DNA from: Cunninghamella blakesleeana
Lineage: Eukaryota > Mucoromycota > Mucoromycetes > Mucorales > Cunninghamellaceae
Direction of reading: 5' to 3'
Length of the DNA: 64,000 nucleotides
Assembly: GCA_017871115.1 (NCBI GenBank)
Contig: JAFCIZ010000005.1
Coordinates: 1,364,001 to 1,428,000, forward strand
This document shows positions 11,927 to 24,671 of this stretch, piece by piece. Positions within the stretch are counted from its first letter, which is position 1. Each line of letters starts with the position of its first letter. Under the pieces are notes generated by a model, which did no database searches, had not been told where the DNA came from, and was given only the letters and a program-made list of their open reading frames with translations. A program made the translations under genes and the position numbers.

Positions 11927-13950
11927 ATGGCATTTACTGAATCATTTTACGGTTATATAGAAACAACAACAGATACACTATTAGTATTTGAAGCATGCAG
12001 AAGAGGTATTTTGCCAAAAATTAATAGAAGATTACAAGAAAAAGAGCGAAATGCTATTAGATCGGGAACAGTTTTTGTATTCGACGAAAGAGAATCAGGT
12101 ATAATTAATTTACTTTTTATATGCAGCCTAAGAAAATAATAGAAGCCCCGCCTTAATTTTTTTTCTTATGATTTTTAATTTTTTAATTTTTTTTTTTTTT
12201 TTCTTATTCTTCCCTCATCCTTATAATTGATTTATTTTATTTTTTTAAACCAATTACTATTATAGGCATTAAACGATGGACAGATGGATTAATATGGAGC
12301 CCTTCACGGATACTTGGAAACTTTTTAATTTATCGTGAACTTGATGGTCGTGCTAATAATAGTAATCAATTAAAACGAGCTTCTACTTCTTCCTGCGATA
12401 ATTCCTTTTCACTTTATCATCAACAACAATCGTATCAAGAAAATGATCTTCGATATGATCCTTCTTCTGTTTTTTCAACACCAACAACGCCACCACCTCC
12501 ACAACAAGTGTCACCAAGATCTTCTTTTGATCAAGAAAGCCACTATCGTGAAAGAGCTTTGTTAGGATCGTTAACTACTTCTTACAAGTTTAAACCAAAT
12601 GGATTAATTAAAAAAACAATGAGTATTGTCTTGAACGGAAGCCATTTGCATATGATCAGTTATTATAACAAAGATGATGTATTGAATAATAAATTATCTA
12701 CTCCTTCCACTACACCCCAACTCGCTAATTTAAATATATCTTCAGACATGATTCAACGACAAAGTTTTCGTGTTTCACCTTTATTGGAATCGCGTTTATC
12801 TCATTTATATATGAATGATGCTTCACCAGCTTCTCCTTCTTCTTCTTCTCCTTCTCCTTTTATGAATCCCATTAACTCTAATTCTACTACTACTACTACT
12901 ACTACCACTACAAATATGAACAGTCGTGATCCTTACTATTTTCAACAACAACAACAACAGCAACAACATCATTATCATCATCAACAACAAATGAAATCTT
13001 TACCTTCTCCAAGTACTTCTCCTTGTTCAACAAATTCTTTAAATACTATGCTAAATAATCATCATCCCGCTTCTTTTATGAAAACAGATCCTTATTCTAC
13101 TCCTATTACTACTGTCACCACTACTAAGATTGGACAAAAACGAAAAGAGCGATCTATTTCACCTTCTTCTTTAGATTTAATGGATGATGATCATAATAGA
13201 AAATATTCTAAAACACACTTGGACGACAATAATTCTTTAAGATCTTCTTTTTCAAGTCATCATGAAAAACCACACGCTAACCATAATCGTAATAACAATA
13301 ATATGATTTCATCAGAATATATGGTGTATGGTAATAATAATAATAATAACAATACTTCATCATCGCCACCACCTCATTCTACTACGGTATCACCCATTAC
13401 GTCCAATTATGCATTGCCTTCAACTCATCATCATCATCAACAACACGACCAAAATAAAATAAAAGTATCTTATTTAAATATGAATCACGCTTCAAATGAT
13501 CAATATCAACATCCATTAGATAATTCCTTACCTTCACCAAGGTCTAATCCAGATAATAGCAATCATACTAATTATTATTCACAAAATAATACTCATATAA
13601 CACCAACAGAACATGATAATCATAATAATAGTTTATTAGATAATTCAATGCTTTATTTTAATTCTAGTACAAATAATAATAACAATAACAATAATATAAC
13701 AAGATCTCAACAACAACATCCATTATATACAAGAGATACAACTTATCCCCAATCACCTTCAACTCCTACTACAATCCACTCTTCTAATTATTCTGCCTTT
13801 TCTCCTCCTTCACAACAACAGCAACAGCCTCCACCACCTCCTTCTAATTCTTCTTCTCCCGGAGATCATTATAATCGACATGTGTATCATCCCTCTGTAC
13901 GCCACTCTATTGTCCATCCTTCATCATCTTTTCTTCCTTCTCCCTTTTAA
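11927..13950 (+). CDS. Gti1/Pac2 (WOPR) family transcriptional regulator, copy 1
   Basis: WOPR-box proteins (Wor1, Ryp1, Sge1, Pac2) are DNA-binding regulators of morphology and development in fungi. Two exons (11927-12098, 12266-13950) give 618 residues. WOPR half A is residues about 1-90 (SFYGYIETTTDTLLVFEACRR..., then IKRWTDGLIWSPSRILGNF). Half B is about residues 190-245 (RERALLGSLTTSYKFKPNGL, then a conserved HMISYYNKDDV stretch), separated by a Ser/Pro/Gln linker. The C-terminal 370 residues are low complexity with Asn, Gln, His, Ser and Pro runs. The gene stands alone, with about 3.2 kb upstream and 3.1 kb downstream of non-coding DNA, suggesting long regulatory regions. A second copy with the same intron position lies at 39950-41933. 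Confidence 0.95.
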
Positions 13951-14193
13951 TATCATAATTTAATATATGTTTTATGTTTTCTTTTTTTTTTTTCTTTTTC
14001 TTTTTTTTCTTTTTTTAAATTCTACTATTATTACTTTTTATTATTATTATTAATATTAATACTATTCGAAGGACATATATATAATTATTATTCAATTTAT
14101 ACCTTTTATTTACAAAATTTTCTTATTATTCTTTTTATATACATTTTGTATATTATTATTTTTCTTTTTTTAAATTAGGAATACAGATACAGC

Positions 14194-14264
<71 letters not shown>

Positions 14265-17068
14265 TTAACATAATAGAATACATGCTTTTTTATTTCTCTT
14301 TTTTATAAATATATATTTATTATTATTATTATTATTATTATCATTTTTAACAGAAAAAAAATATAATCATATATGGGTATTTTATTTTATCATTTTTTTA
14401 ATAAATATATGGTAACGATTTTTCGAAATCAGTGCAAATTAAATTATTTATATCGGAGTTATAAAAAGGATTAAAATAAAAGAATTAAAAGGAATAAAAA
14501 TATATAGTATATTTTTTAATAGAAAATCAGTTGGATAATAAAAGGTAACTTTTTTAAAAAATAGCAGAACTGAGCTCAGTACATGCGAAAGGTTGAATAT
14601 TGAAAAGGGTTTCTTTTTTATTAGAATCAAAAAAATAAAAGAACTGTATAGAAGAGATAAATAATATCTATATCGATTTAGAATAAACGAAAACAATAAA
14701 AGTAAAGAGCTATAATAATCTGATGGTACAAAAGAAATATTACACACAATAGTAGACTTCTTATCGTCCCTACTTTAAATATGTTATAACGATGTAATTT
14801 TAGAAATACACTCTTTATAAAAACAAGGAGCACCCTATATATTACTCTAGATAAAAAAAAAAAGTAATAGAACACTAATAGAACATTAGTAGAACACTAA
14901 TCGAATCTTTAATAAATCAAGTAAATAATGTAATATATATACTTAAAAAGTTGATCCTATTGACATATTAATATAAATATAATGTATATTTTAATAAGGA
15001 TATATATACTATTTATCGTTCTCTTATGGTGTTCATTTTATTTGTACGAAAATTAATGAATCAAAATCAAATAATGAAAATTAGCCTGAATTAATAGTGT
15101 ATTTATTAAAATATCTAACCAATGGTTGAACTAATAAAAATACTTGATTCGTATCTCTTGAAAAGGGTTTTGTTTTATATTGGTATATTATTAGGAATAA
15201 AACAAAATAAACAATTTTATATAAAATGATTGGGTATTAAGTAAATAAATAGAACAAAAAAAATCATGTAATCTTAGCAGAAACATTATGAAGTAAATGA
15301 ACCTTTCTTCTGTTGAAAAGTATGGTACAACATTAAAAATAAGAATCTAAACTTCAACAATTCCATGGTAGAGGTCATAGTAATTAGCTTCTTTATAAAA
15401 GTTAGACAACTAATACATCAACTAAAAAACACCACATTTAAATTTAAGCGAAAAAAAAAAAAAAAAAAAAAAAGCAGCAACAATTCAATTATACTATATA
15501 CATTAGACAATTAAAAAATTTCAACTTAACGATAATATACATGGGTTAGTTATGGAATTTTTATGTTTATGACTCGTTTCTCATTCAATATCTATAAATA
15601 AATTTTCTACACTATAGTATATTAGCTTTTTTTTATATACTGCAATAATAAAAAGCAGTGGATGACATAAGGGCAAACGTCAAAACAAAAAGAATTATTT
15701 TTACTGATAATTACAACCTTTTTTTTAAAAAAATAAATACCTATATGAATATAAAGTATAAAATTATCATTTTAATTATTATTATGCAAGAAAAGAAAAA
15801 AATGAATTAGATTTAACAAAGATATTGAATGTATTATGGTATTACCCCGTTTCAAGAAACATACAAATTTACATACATATATATATATAACTAAAATATA
15901 AAAAGCTAACATAGTACTAGTGTTTAATTGTATTTATTTATTTATTTTAATTTTAATTATTTTGAATTTTTCTTGTTAGTAAACGTCATTCTATTGCAAT
16001 TCAAGTTATTCAAGGTATTAATATGAAACACTTTTGTCCTATCATATCTTCCAATATGTTTACATTTTTAATAATAACATATACATAGAGAGGATCCTTA
16101 AGATAAACAACTATTTTTATCTTACAATACAATTATTTGCCAATCCTCTCGCTCATTCACTCCCTCTTGTTTAGCAATCATGTGGTGTAACGAAATATGT
16201 ATCTAATGTAAGAAATATATGTCACATATAAAAATATATATAACTATAAAATTGGTTTTCAGAAAATTTGTATTAATCTGTTTTTATATTCCTTTTTGTA
16301 AATATACTTATTATTATTGTTATTTTCTTACTTAGATTATATCAAGTACAACCTAATTTTTATTACATATATTGATGCCCTTGAGAAGACCTTATAATTC
16401 AAGTTTTATGGAAATAAATATATATATATATTTTTGATTAATACAAATTGGGAAATATAGAATCTAGGTTAAATTAGTAAAAAGTTCTGTGTAAACGGGA
16501 ATAAATTTTCAGATATATTTTTTTGCTCAGAAAAATAAATAAGTGCGTGATTAGAATTTTTTTAAAAAAAAGTATTAATAAAAGTAATCAAAGATAAGAA
16601 AATACCAATAATAAAAAATTATGGCTATTCACTTTATCTGTTGAACTTTATATTACTATCATCGTACAATTGTAGAAAAAAAAGCTTTATATATATTATA
16701 TTTCATATATCTTTATTATTTATCCAATGTTTTCAAAATAAATAAAGAAAACAAATATAGTACGTATATATAATAATAATAATAGTAATACTATTTGTGT
16801 GTAAAGGCCAAAAGAGATAATAGTTAATAATAAAAAATAATAATAAGAATAGTAATAAGAATATATAAAAAAAAAATAGTGATGAAAAACAAATTTAATG
16901 TGTAATATATATATATGTATATTATATATATTTGTATTTGGTCTTTTTTTTCTTATTTTTTTTTGTGGATTTTTTTTGTTTTTTATAATTAATTTTTATT
17001 GATGTAGTTTCTAATTCTTTTTTTTTTAGTATAAAAAAAGAAAAGAAAGTAAAGGAAAATTAATTATC
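13951..17068. other. 3.1-kb non-coding interval between WOPR copy 1 and 14-3-3
   Basis: AT-rich with a long (TTA)n run at about 14200-14264, a poly-A run at 15451-15473 and TA runs. The two genes converge here, so it holds both 3' ends. Two oddities are an exon-like fragment at 15980-16014 and a promoter-like pyrimidine motif at 16146-16155. No full gene could be built. Confidence 0.5.
14200..14264. repeat. (TTA)n microsatellite
   Basis: Over 20 nearly perfect TTA units downstream of the WOPR gene, the longest non-coding trinucleotide repeat seen in the window. Confidence 0.85.
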
Positions 17069-18158
17069 TTATTTGGCTTCTTCAGCATCATCGGCCTTGG
17101 GTTCATCATTCTTTTCTTCTATTTTTTCATAAAGTATAAAAGGAATTTGGAAAAAAATTAGTATTTAATGTATTTTTTTTTTTTTTTTTTTTTTTTTAGT
17201 GTGATCATATTTTTTTTTTTTTGTTTCACCACCCCATCTCATCTTTTTTTAAACCTATTTTATATTATTATTTACCTTCTTGAAGATCAGAGGTCCAAAG
17301 GGTCAAATTGTCTCGTAATAATTGCATGATCAAAGTGGAGTCCTTGTAAGATTCTTCTGAAAGGGTATCAAGTTCAGCAATAGCATCATCAAAGGCTTGT
17401 TTAGCCAAGTGACAAGCACGATCAGGAGAATTCAAGATTTCATAATAGAATACAGAGAAGTTCAAAGCGAGACCTAAACGAATAGGATGTGTAGGAGCTA
17501 ATTCGGTTTGAGCGATATCTGTGGCACCCTTGTAAGCTTCATGTGCTTCAGTAGCAGAATCTTTACGAGCTTCACCAGTTAAGAATTCAGCAAGGTAACG
17601 ATGGTAATCACCCTTCCTATAAAGTTTAGAAAGAAAAAAAAGATATAAATGTATAGAAAATGAATAAAAAAGATTTCTTATATATATTTCCTATTTTTAA
17701 TGATATAATATGATATAATTGATTGATGCTGCTGCTACTTACATCTTATAGTAGAAAACTTTAGATTCACCACCTTGAGCATTAGGAATAAGGTTAACAG
17801 TTAAAACATTTAAAATATCATTACAGACATCTTGAAGTTCAGCTTCAATCTTTTGACGATAAGATTTAATCTTTTCAACTTGACTAGAGTTTCCTTTGGA
17901 TTCTTCCTTTTGTTCAATGGAAGAAACAATTCTCCAAGAAGCACGACGAGCACCAATGACATTTTTGAAAGCAACGGATAAAAGGTTACGTTCTTCAACA
18001 GTTAATTCAACACCCAACTGCAATATAAAAATATAAAAAAAAGGTATATATATGATCAGTATTTATTTAAAAGATATATTATTATTGTTATTTATAAAAT
18101 TATTTATTCCTTACCTTAGCAACTTCCTTGGTGAATGAAACCATTTCTATTTAAACAA

Positions 18159-18189
<31 letters not shown>

Positions 18190-18811
18190 GAAAAGGTTAA
18201 CTACTGCTGTTTTGTATTCTTTTTTTTTTATATCTATCTCTTTATTCTATATATCTTTCCCTTTCTCTTTTATATTATATTATTATTTTATTTACCATCA
18301 TAACGTTCAGCTTGTTCGGCAAGCTTGGCCATATAAACATTGTTTTCACGTTCCTATATTAAAATAAATAATAATAATAATAATAATAAAAATATTAAGT
18401 ATATTACTATTGATTCTTATTCTTTTATATATTTATGTTTATAAAAAAGAAATGTTTATCATCAAAAACAAGATGAAACATTTTCAAACAACAATAATAA
18501 TAATAAAAATAAAAATAATAGTAACTATTATTTTTGGTATTATTAATATTAATATTATTATTAATATTATTATTATTATTATAAAAATAATAATAATAAA
18601 AAGTATAAAGTAGAATGATGACTATATAATAATGATAATATTATTATTATTTTCTTTTACTACAACTGGTTTATTATTTTCTCATCTTAAGCTGACTACG
18701 CGCGACAAGATGAAAATAATAATAAAAAACCATTTTTCGTTGTAATAGAAAAAAAAGGTCATCATCCTAAGAAAAAAAAAAAGAGAAAATAATGATACTT
18801 ACAGTAGACAT
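17069..18811 (-). CDS. 14-3-3 protein
   Basis: Dimeric phospho-Ser/Thr adaptor (Bmh/Rad24 family) acting in many signalling paths. Minus-strand exons are 18803-18811, 18296-18353, 18115-18146, 17743-18017, 17276-17616 and 17069-17118: 765 nt, 254 residues, normal for the family. The first coding exon is only nine nt (Met-Ser-Thr). Seen are the [20 protein letters not shown] start, the ligand-pocket segment [16 protein letters not shown], and the signature [15 protein letters not shown] near residue 170. The tail is acidic, ending in Asp/Glu/Ala. Intron 1 is long (18354-18802). A polypyrimidine tract with TCGCTCAA lies about 130 nt upstream of the ATG (18941-18950, minus strand). Confidence 0.96.
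18610..18699 (+). ncRNA. Weak C/D-box snoRNA candidate (antisense in 14-3-3 intron 1)
   Basis: On the plus strand an ATGATGA C box (18615-18621) and a CTGA D box (18692-18695) are 70 nt apart and bracketed by a GTAG/CTAC stem (18610-18613, 18696-18699). Next to it is the only G+C-rich patch of the intron (CTACGCGCGAC). The centre is AT-repeat, no rRNA target was identified, and C/D-like motifs arise by chance in such DNA. Confidence 0.2.
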
Positions 18812-19689
18812 TATATATAATTTTTAATAAAAGAGGTAGTAATTAAAAATAAATTAATAAGATGAATATAAAAAAAAAAGTTGTCAAAAAAGAAAAGAGG
18901 AAAAAATGGGAAAAGAAAAAAAAAGAAGAGAAAAGAAGAATTGAGCGAGAGGGGGGAAGGGAATAAAATAAAAAAAATTTTTCGGGGCTTGACGTGATTA
19001 TTTTTCGGAGTTTTTATATCAATTCATGATTCAACCAATGAAGGCCACTCAACCCTTAACTATGATCTCTTTCTTACTTTTTTACTTTTCACTTTCTTTT
19101 AACAGCAAGTGTGGGTGCGTGTGTATTATTTTCTTCTTTTTTTTTTATCTTCTTCTTAATTGGTACGTGATAGTTGTTTATATATATTCACTTAATAACT
19201 TTTTTTAAGCCTCCCATTTTTTTTATTTACTACCCCTTTTCCTCCCCATTAAGTAAGTACATTAAAATCATCTCTTTACTTTCAATTATCATCACTCTTT
19301 CTTTCCTTTTTGCTTTTTCTACTTGATTTTTTATTTCCTTTTTATTAATTTTTACTTTCATCTTCTGAGTTTTAACATATCACATTTCGTTTTATGTTTT
19401 AAGATCAGTTTATTTTAAACGTTACACTCGCGTCATATAAAAAAAAAGTGCTTGTGATATGTCCCTTATTTTTTATTTATTCCTTGACATAAGTAATATA
19501 AATATATTTATAGAATTAACTTTATTTTTAAATAAATAAATAAATAAATTAAGTGTATGTATATATCTAAAGACTCATCACCATTATTGTCATTATTATA
19601 TTTTTTATAATAATCAATAATAATAGTTTACAAATAAGAATGGTAATAGTAATAATAATAATAATAATAGCAGTATGTGTTTTAATTAT
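18812..19689. other. Intergenic, upstream of 14-3-3 and downstream of the OPT gene
   Basis: Contains the polypyrimidine/TCGCTCAA motif of the 14-3-3 gene (minus strand, 18941-18950) and poly-T runs. No supported coding. Confidence 0.6.
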
Positions 19690-22600
19690 CTAAAAATGGG
19701 GGATGTGTAAAGCGTGCATCAACATATTAACCAATGCAAAGGTACCTTCTCCTAATACAAACCCTGAACCAATAATAATGATCAAAACCTTACCAACCTT
19801 ATTTCTATACCTGGGATCTATCCATCTCCATTTATCACCATTATCTTCTATATCTTCTTTATTTTGATCACAATAATGATGCCAATAATATGTCAAGAGT
19901 CCACCAATAACACGTGCCAAAGTAAAGCTAGGTGGGTTATACATTCCAATAGCAAATGCCATCCCTTGAGGAAGATATTTTCTCCAAATTGTTTTTTCAG
20001 TAAGTTTTGTTTCTTGAAGAATTACAATAATACCAAATAAAAACGCAAACAAAATCACGTATTCTAGCACGTGAGGTGGGAGCGGTTGACCATTTACTAA
20101 TTTTGACATATCTAACCATACCTGTGCTGTAGGTACTGGGAATTCCGGGCCGGGTATAGTATACACGGTTCTATAAAGTAAATAAGCACCTAAAATAAAA
20201 ATAATAGATTTAGCTTCAATTTTCTTTCTCTTACTATTAGATAATATATAGGATATATAAAAATAGATTACCTGATGCTGCAAATGCGCTAAAAAAAGAA
20301 CCAATCAATTGTCCATAAAATTGTGCTTTAGGTGAAGCATGTAAAAGATGACCCGTTTTTAAGTCTAAATTTATATAAATAAAAAAAAAAATGCTATCAT
20401 TAGATTCGCTCTTTCTTTTTTTTTTTTTATCTTTTTTTATCTATATTATCTATTTTAATATATATGTTACCTTGCATCAAATCACCAGCTTGTTGAGCAC
20501 CAGCTTCAGCAATCCCACCAGCAATTAAATTAGCCGCTATCCCACCGGGCATTACACTAGCGAATAAAACTTGACTGATTTTTCCAATCCCACTAACAGG
20601 GTTCAAATCGGTCTCACCTAAAGCACGAACAGCCAAAACGCTAAGTAACATAGCTACTAAAACTGCTAATAAAGTCATCATCACGGATAAAATATCACCA
20701 AAGACAATACGTATTGTTACAATACATAATAATGTTGATCCAATTAATCCAGTTACTGTAATCCATGTTGATACTTGTTGATAAGCTGGTGCATCATCAT
20801 CTTCGTCTTCTTCATATTCTTCTTCTTCTTCAGGGTATATTGTTCCAAATTCACCATTATTATTATTAATCTTATAGACTGATTTTTTTGATCGATAACT
20901 GATTGATTTGACAATGGTACGAATAGTAACAATGATTAAGGAGATGACGGATTCTGATATCATAACACCAAGCGATACCCATAATATCCATCTATTTTTT
21001 TCAAAAATAATAAATAAAATAAAAATAAAAATAAAAACGTAATGAGTATCATTATAAAGATAAATTTTATTTATTAATCCATATGTATTAATTACCCTTT
21101 TGATCCGGTTTTCCAATCGTCAACAGGCCCAGGTGCCCACCCTTTATAATAAGCTAAGGGTGATAAAACACCCCAACCAATAAAGCATCCTAATAGCATC
21201 GATAAAGTAGTTGGAAGTCCCTAAATAAAATAATGGTAGTAATAGATGAATATATAAATTGATTGTTAGCTTTTTCATTTTTTTTTTTCATTTATATTTT
21301 TATTTTGACTTGATGATTACCATGATGATACCTTGACCAACATAACTTAAACTGGGAGCAAAATACCATTCCCAAGAACGAAAATCAATTAGATTAAAGC
21401 ATAACCAATTAAATATAGGAAGGTTTGTAATGACGGGAAAGAAATAAGATAAAATGGTATAAAAGGATGATAAAGAAAAGGAATATAATAATGCTTTTAA
21501 TTTTAAACGCCATGATTCTTCAAAATCTTCGTTATTGATTGTATTATTATTATTATTTTGTTGTTGAATATCATTAAAAGAAGAATAAGAGGTTGGCAAA
21601 GCAGTATTACTATTATTTGATAAAGATGAAGTTGACGAGGAGGAGGATAATGGTGTAGATGATCTTGGAGGTGATAATAATGGTTGTTGAGTATCATCAT
21701 CTGCAATTTCATTAGGTGGTATTCTAATTCTCGAACTTTTTTTTTTTTTTCGTTGCCTTAGAGATGATGATGATGTGGAAGAATCGGATGAATCTAAAGG
21801 AACGGTTGGATCAGGTTGCTGATGTAATAAACTAATCATTTGAGCCGTAGCTGTTCCTGAAGGAAATCTCAGTTTTTCACGAATAATGGTTTGTTTTCGA
21901 AGAGGGACAGCAAAAAAGACACCAAAAAAGGCAACACCAATAGACCATAATACTAGCTGTGGATAAGTTAAAAAAATGGCACCCTCCGGATGATCGGATT
22001 TACTTAATAATGCTAAAGCTGGAATGACACCCACAAATCCTAATAGGGAAAAAATAAATATAAAAGAGATAAATATAAAGTGAGTGATGATTAAGAATGA
22101 TGAGGTTGTTGCACAAAAAATGTTCAAATCTGTTTAATGTATTATTCATCCATTTTTTTTTTTTTACCTGCTGCAAGAGGCATTGTGGCTGTTGCAACAG
22201 CTACGGTTTGTAAAACGACATTTTCTATACTAGTGAATTTTGTGCGTAAATATGGCTGAAATGGTTTAAATAATGCAAATCCAAGTAATGAAGACTGTAA
22301 CGACATCATTGAAATCCATCCTGTCTATAATAAATAAAGGAAGAAAAAAGAAGAAAATAGTATTAAAATTAATGCCAAGTTGATTTTATATTACATTTTC
22401 CTTTCCTCGGTCTTTTCTCTTTCACTCCATTTCTCTCCATTTCCTTTAACCTTTTTATATTGTTATTTTTTCTACCTGGAGTCCAAAATACATATTTGAA
22501 AAACACATTAGTGTCCCAATCGCTAAACCCACTATAACCGCCCGTAACTATTTTTAATATATACATGCATATGTATATATATTAAAAAAATATAACTGTA

Positions 22601-22905
22601 TATAAGTAAATCATTACCTTTAAATATAAATAAATTCATATATGCTATTCTATGTTTATGTATATATATTATTTACAGTAAAGTGTGACCCAGTAGCTGA
22701 ACTTGGACTTGGTCCTTTTGTGTGTTGAGCTAAAGCATAATAGTATTAATAATAATAGAGAGAGTATTACTTTACCAAGTCAATATATTTATTATATATT
22801 TATAAAATAAATAATAAATAGCTCATATATCCAAATAAAAATATATTTATTACAATTTCCATATTGCAATGGTATGTAGTTTGCATTACTTATATTTGTA
22901 ACCAT
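19690..22905 (-). CDS. Oligopeptide transporter (OPT) superfamily protein, yeast YGL114W-like
   Basis: Polytopic membrane transporter; the superfamily carries peptides or metal-nicotianamine/iron-siderophore complexes, and the substrate of this fungal clade is not settled. Minus-strand exons are 22890-22905 (tentative), 22677-22729, 22476-22547, 22168-22324, 21321-22039, 21096-21220, 20471-20991, 20272-20364 and 19690-20189; with the first, 2256 nt and 751 residues. Motifs are FGLQTGWISMMSLQ, LRFPSGTATAQMISLL, ETDLNPVSGIGKISQ, AEAGAQQAGDLMQDLKTGH and a C-terminal LGEGTFALVNMLMHAL. Two variable hydrophilic loops are Ser/Asn-rich (near 21540-21790) and Glu/Asp-rich (near 20790-20840). The second exon needs one extra base from upstream; the 16-nt exon beginning MVTNI supplies the right phase and a GTAATG donor, but is the least certain part. 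Confidence 0.9.
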
Positions 22906-23375
22906 ATAAAAGGAATATTTATATTAAATTAGAAAGTATGAAATAAAAAAAAGAAACCGAGAGGAAAAAAGCGAAAAAAAAATTGTATAAATTGCAAAAT
23001 TTTAAAATTCCGTAATTTCCTTTTTTGAAAATGACGTTATTTTCCACAGGCATTATTGGCCTTGTCATGCCAAAAAAAATGTATTAATAATAATATGAGC
23101 AATGATGATTGAAATAATGAAAAATAATGAAAAAATAATGAAAAATAATGAAAAAAATAAAAAGTTTATACCGAAAAGTTTATATATACATTTTTTTAAA
23201 AATAAAATAAAAAGAAAACGATTTTATTTTTTTTGGAAGCTCAAACTTTTTTTTCTAAGGGCAAACTATCGGAATTTTAAAAATACCCTCAATTATATTT
23301 TTTTAAAAATAAAAAATACCAAAAGCCACCACTACTCTCTTTTTTCCATTTAAACAATTTTTTTATAAAAAAAAT
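22906..23375. other. Divergent promoter region, OPT gene and uS10m
   Basis: Short AT-rich spacer between divergent starts with direct AATAATGAAAA repeats at about 23120-23155. No coding frame beyond noise. Confidence 0.55.
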
Positions 23376-24273
23376 ATGCTTTCCTTGGTAATTTATATAA
23401 ATATCTATATTATTTAATAACCCATTATTATTAAAATGCACGAATGTTAATATAAATATATTAATGTAATATTAGAGACGTCAAATAATACCACAAATTA
23501 AACAACATAGTGCTGTACGAACATTTGCGTAAGTTTATCAGGAATAATATAATTTAGAACGAATATATATAAACATACACAATTACTTGTCACTAACATA
23601 TTTTGCTTTATTTTGTTTTTATATTTTTCAGGTTCACTACAAAAGTAAATAGTATCAAAGATATTGAGGTTCCAAATACTGAAAAGAGTGATGAATTAGA
23701 TGAAGTGTTTGAAGGTAAATAAAGTCTAATGCAACAAATAAATGACAACAACAATATGTATATATGTATATGTATATATTTATTAGTTATAATAGCAATT
23801 TAACTTTTTATTTATATTTATATTTTTTAAACTTTATTCAACCTCCTTCCCCTTTTTAACTTGTCAATTTTTTTATTATTGTTTCAAAAATCAAAGTACC
23901 AAAACGTATTACACCTACACACGATATTCCAGTATGTAATTTACAGTTACGTGGCTATATTCCTCAACAGTTAGAATTCTATGCTGATTTTGCACAACGA
24001 GCAGCTTATCATTTAGGTATGCCATGTTCAGGCATTGTTCCTTTACCAACACAAACATCTAAATGGACCGTTATTAAATCACCTTTCGTACATAAAAAAT
24101 CACAAGAAAATTTTGAACGTAAAACTCATAAAAGATTATTACAAATTAAAGATTCACATCCAGAAGTGGTTGAAAGATGGTTACGTTATTTAACAATCAA
24201 TGCTCCTTCAGGAATTGGTTTACGTGCAACAAAATTTGAATTTAATGAATTACCAAAGAAAAATGTAGAATAA
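23376..24273 (+). CDS. RSM10: Mitochondrial small-subunit ribosomal protein uS10m
   Basis: Component of the mitochondrial ribosome small subunit head. Four exons (23376-23387, 23476-23528, 23632-23714, 23897-24273) give 174 residues. The first exon has only 12 coding bases; with it the N terminus reads MLSLRRQIIPQIKQHSAVRT, an Arg-rich, acid-free presequence that fits mitochondrial import and supports the start. The body shows the S10 fold segments LQLRGYIPQQLEFYADFAQR, TSKWTVIKSPFVHKKSQENF (the conserved S10 loop) and THKRLL. It is divergently placed from the OPT gene, with about 470 nt between starts, and is followed after 398 nt by the CTLH-complex scaffold gene. Confidence 0.92.
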
Positions 24274-24671
24274 TAACTAATAAATAATAATAATAATCAA
24301 ATCACCCATCATCATTCATAGTTTAACACCTTTTTATCATCCTACGTATAGAGATATATATAAATATATATGTATATATTTTACACCTATTTTTATTTTT
24401 ATTTATTAATATATATATTTATATGTCCATTTAAAAATAATAATAAAAACAATAAATATATCAAACGGAAAATAATGATTGTTTTTATTTTTATTTTTTT
24501 GTTTTTTCGCATACAGGACGTGGTGGTCACATGCACATTAAGCTTTTTTTTCTTTTTAACTCTCACGATTTTTTAAATTCTCCCTTTTTCTTTTTTCATA
24601 TATAATTCAATTTGTTTCTTTCTTTCTTCCTTTCTTTTCCTTTCTCTTTTCTTTATCTTTATATAAAATAA
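24274..24671. other. Intergenic, uS10m to CTLH scaffold
   Basis: Ends in a pyrimidine-rich run (24600-24660) typical of promoters here. No supported coding. Confidence 0.6.

Noticed and set aside
14448..14875. Minus-strand ORFs of 99 and 65 codons
   Set aside because: Rich in Phe, Leu, Ile, Tyr and Ser as expected from AT-rich noise; no motif, no splice context.
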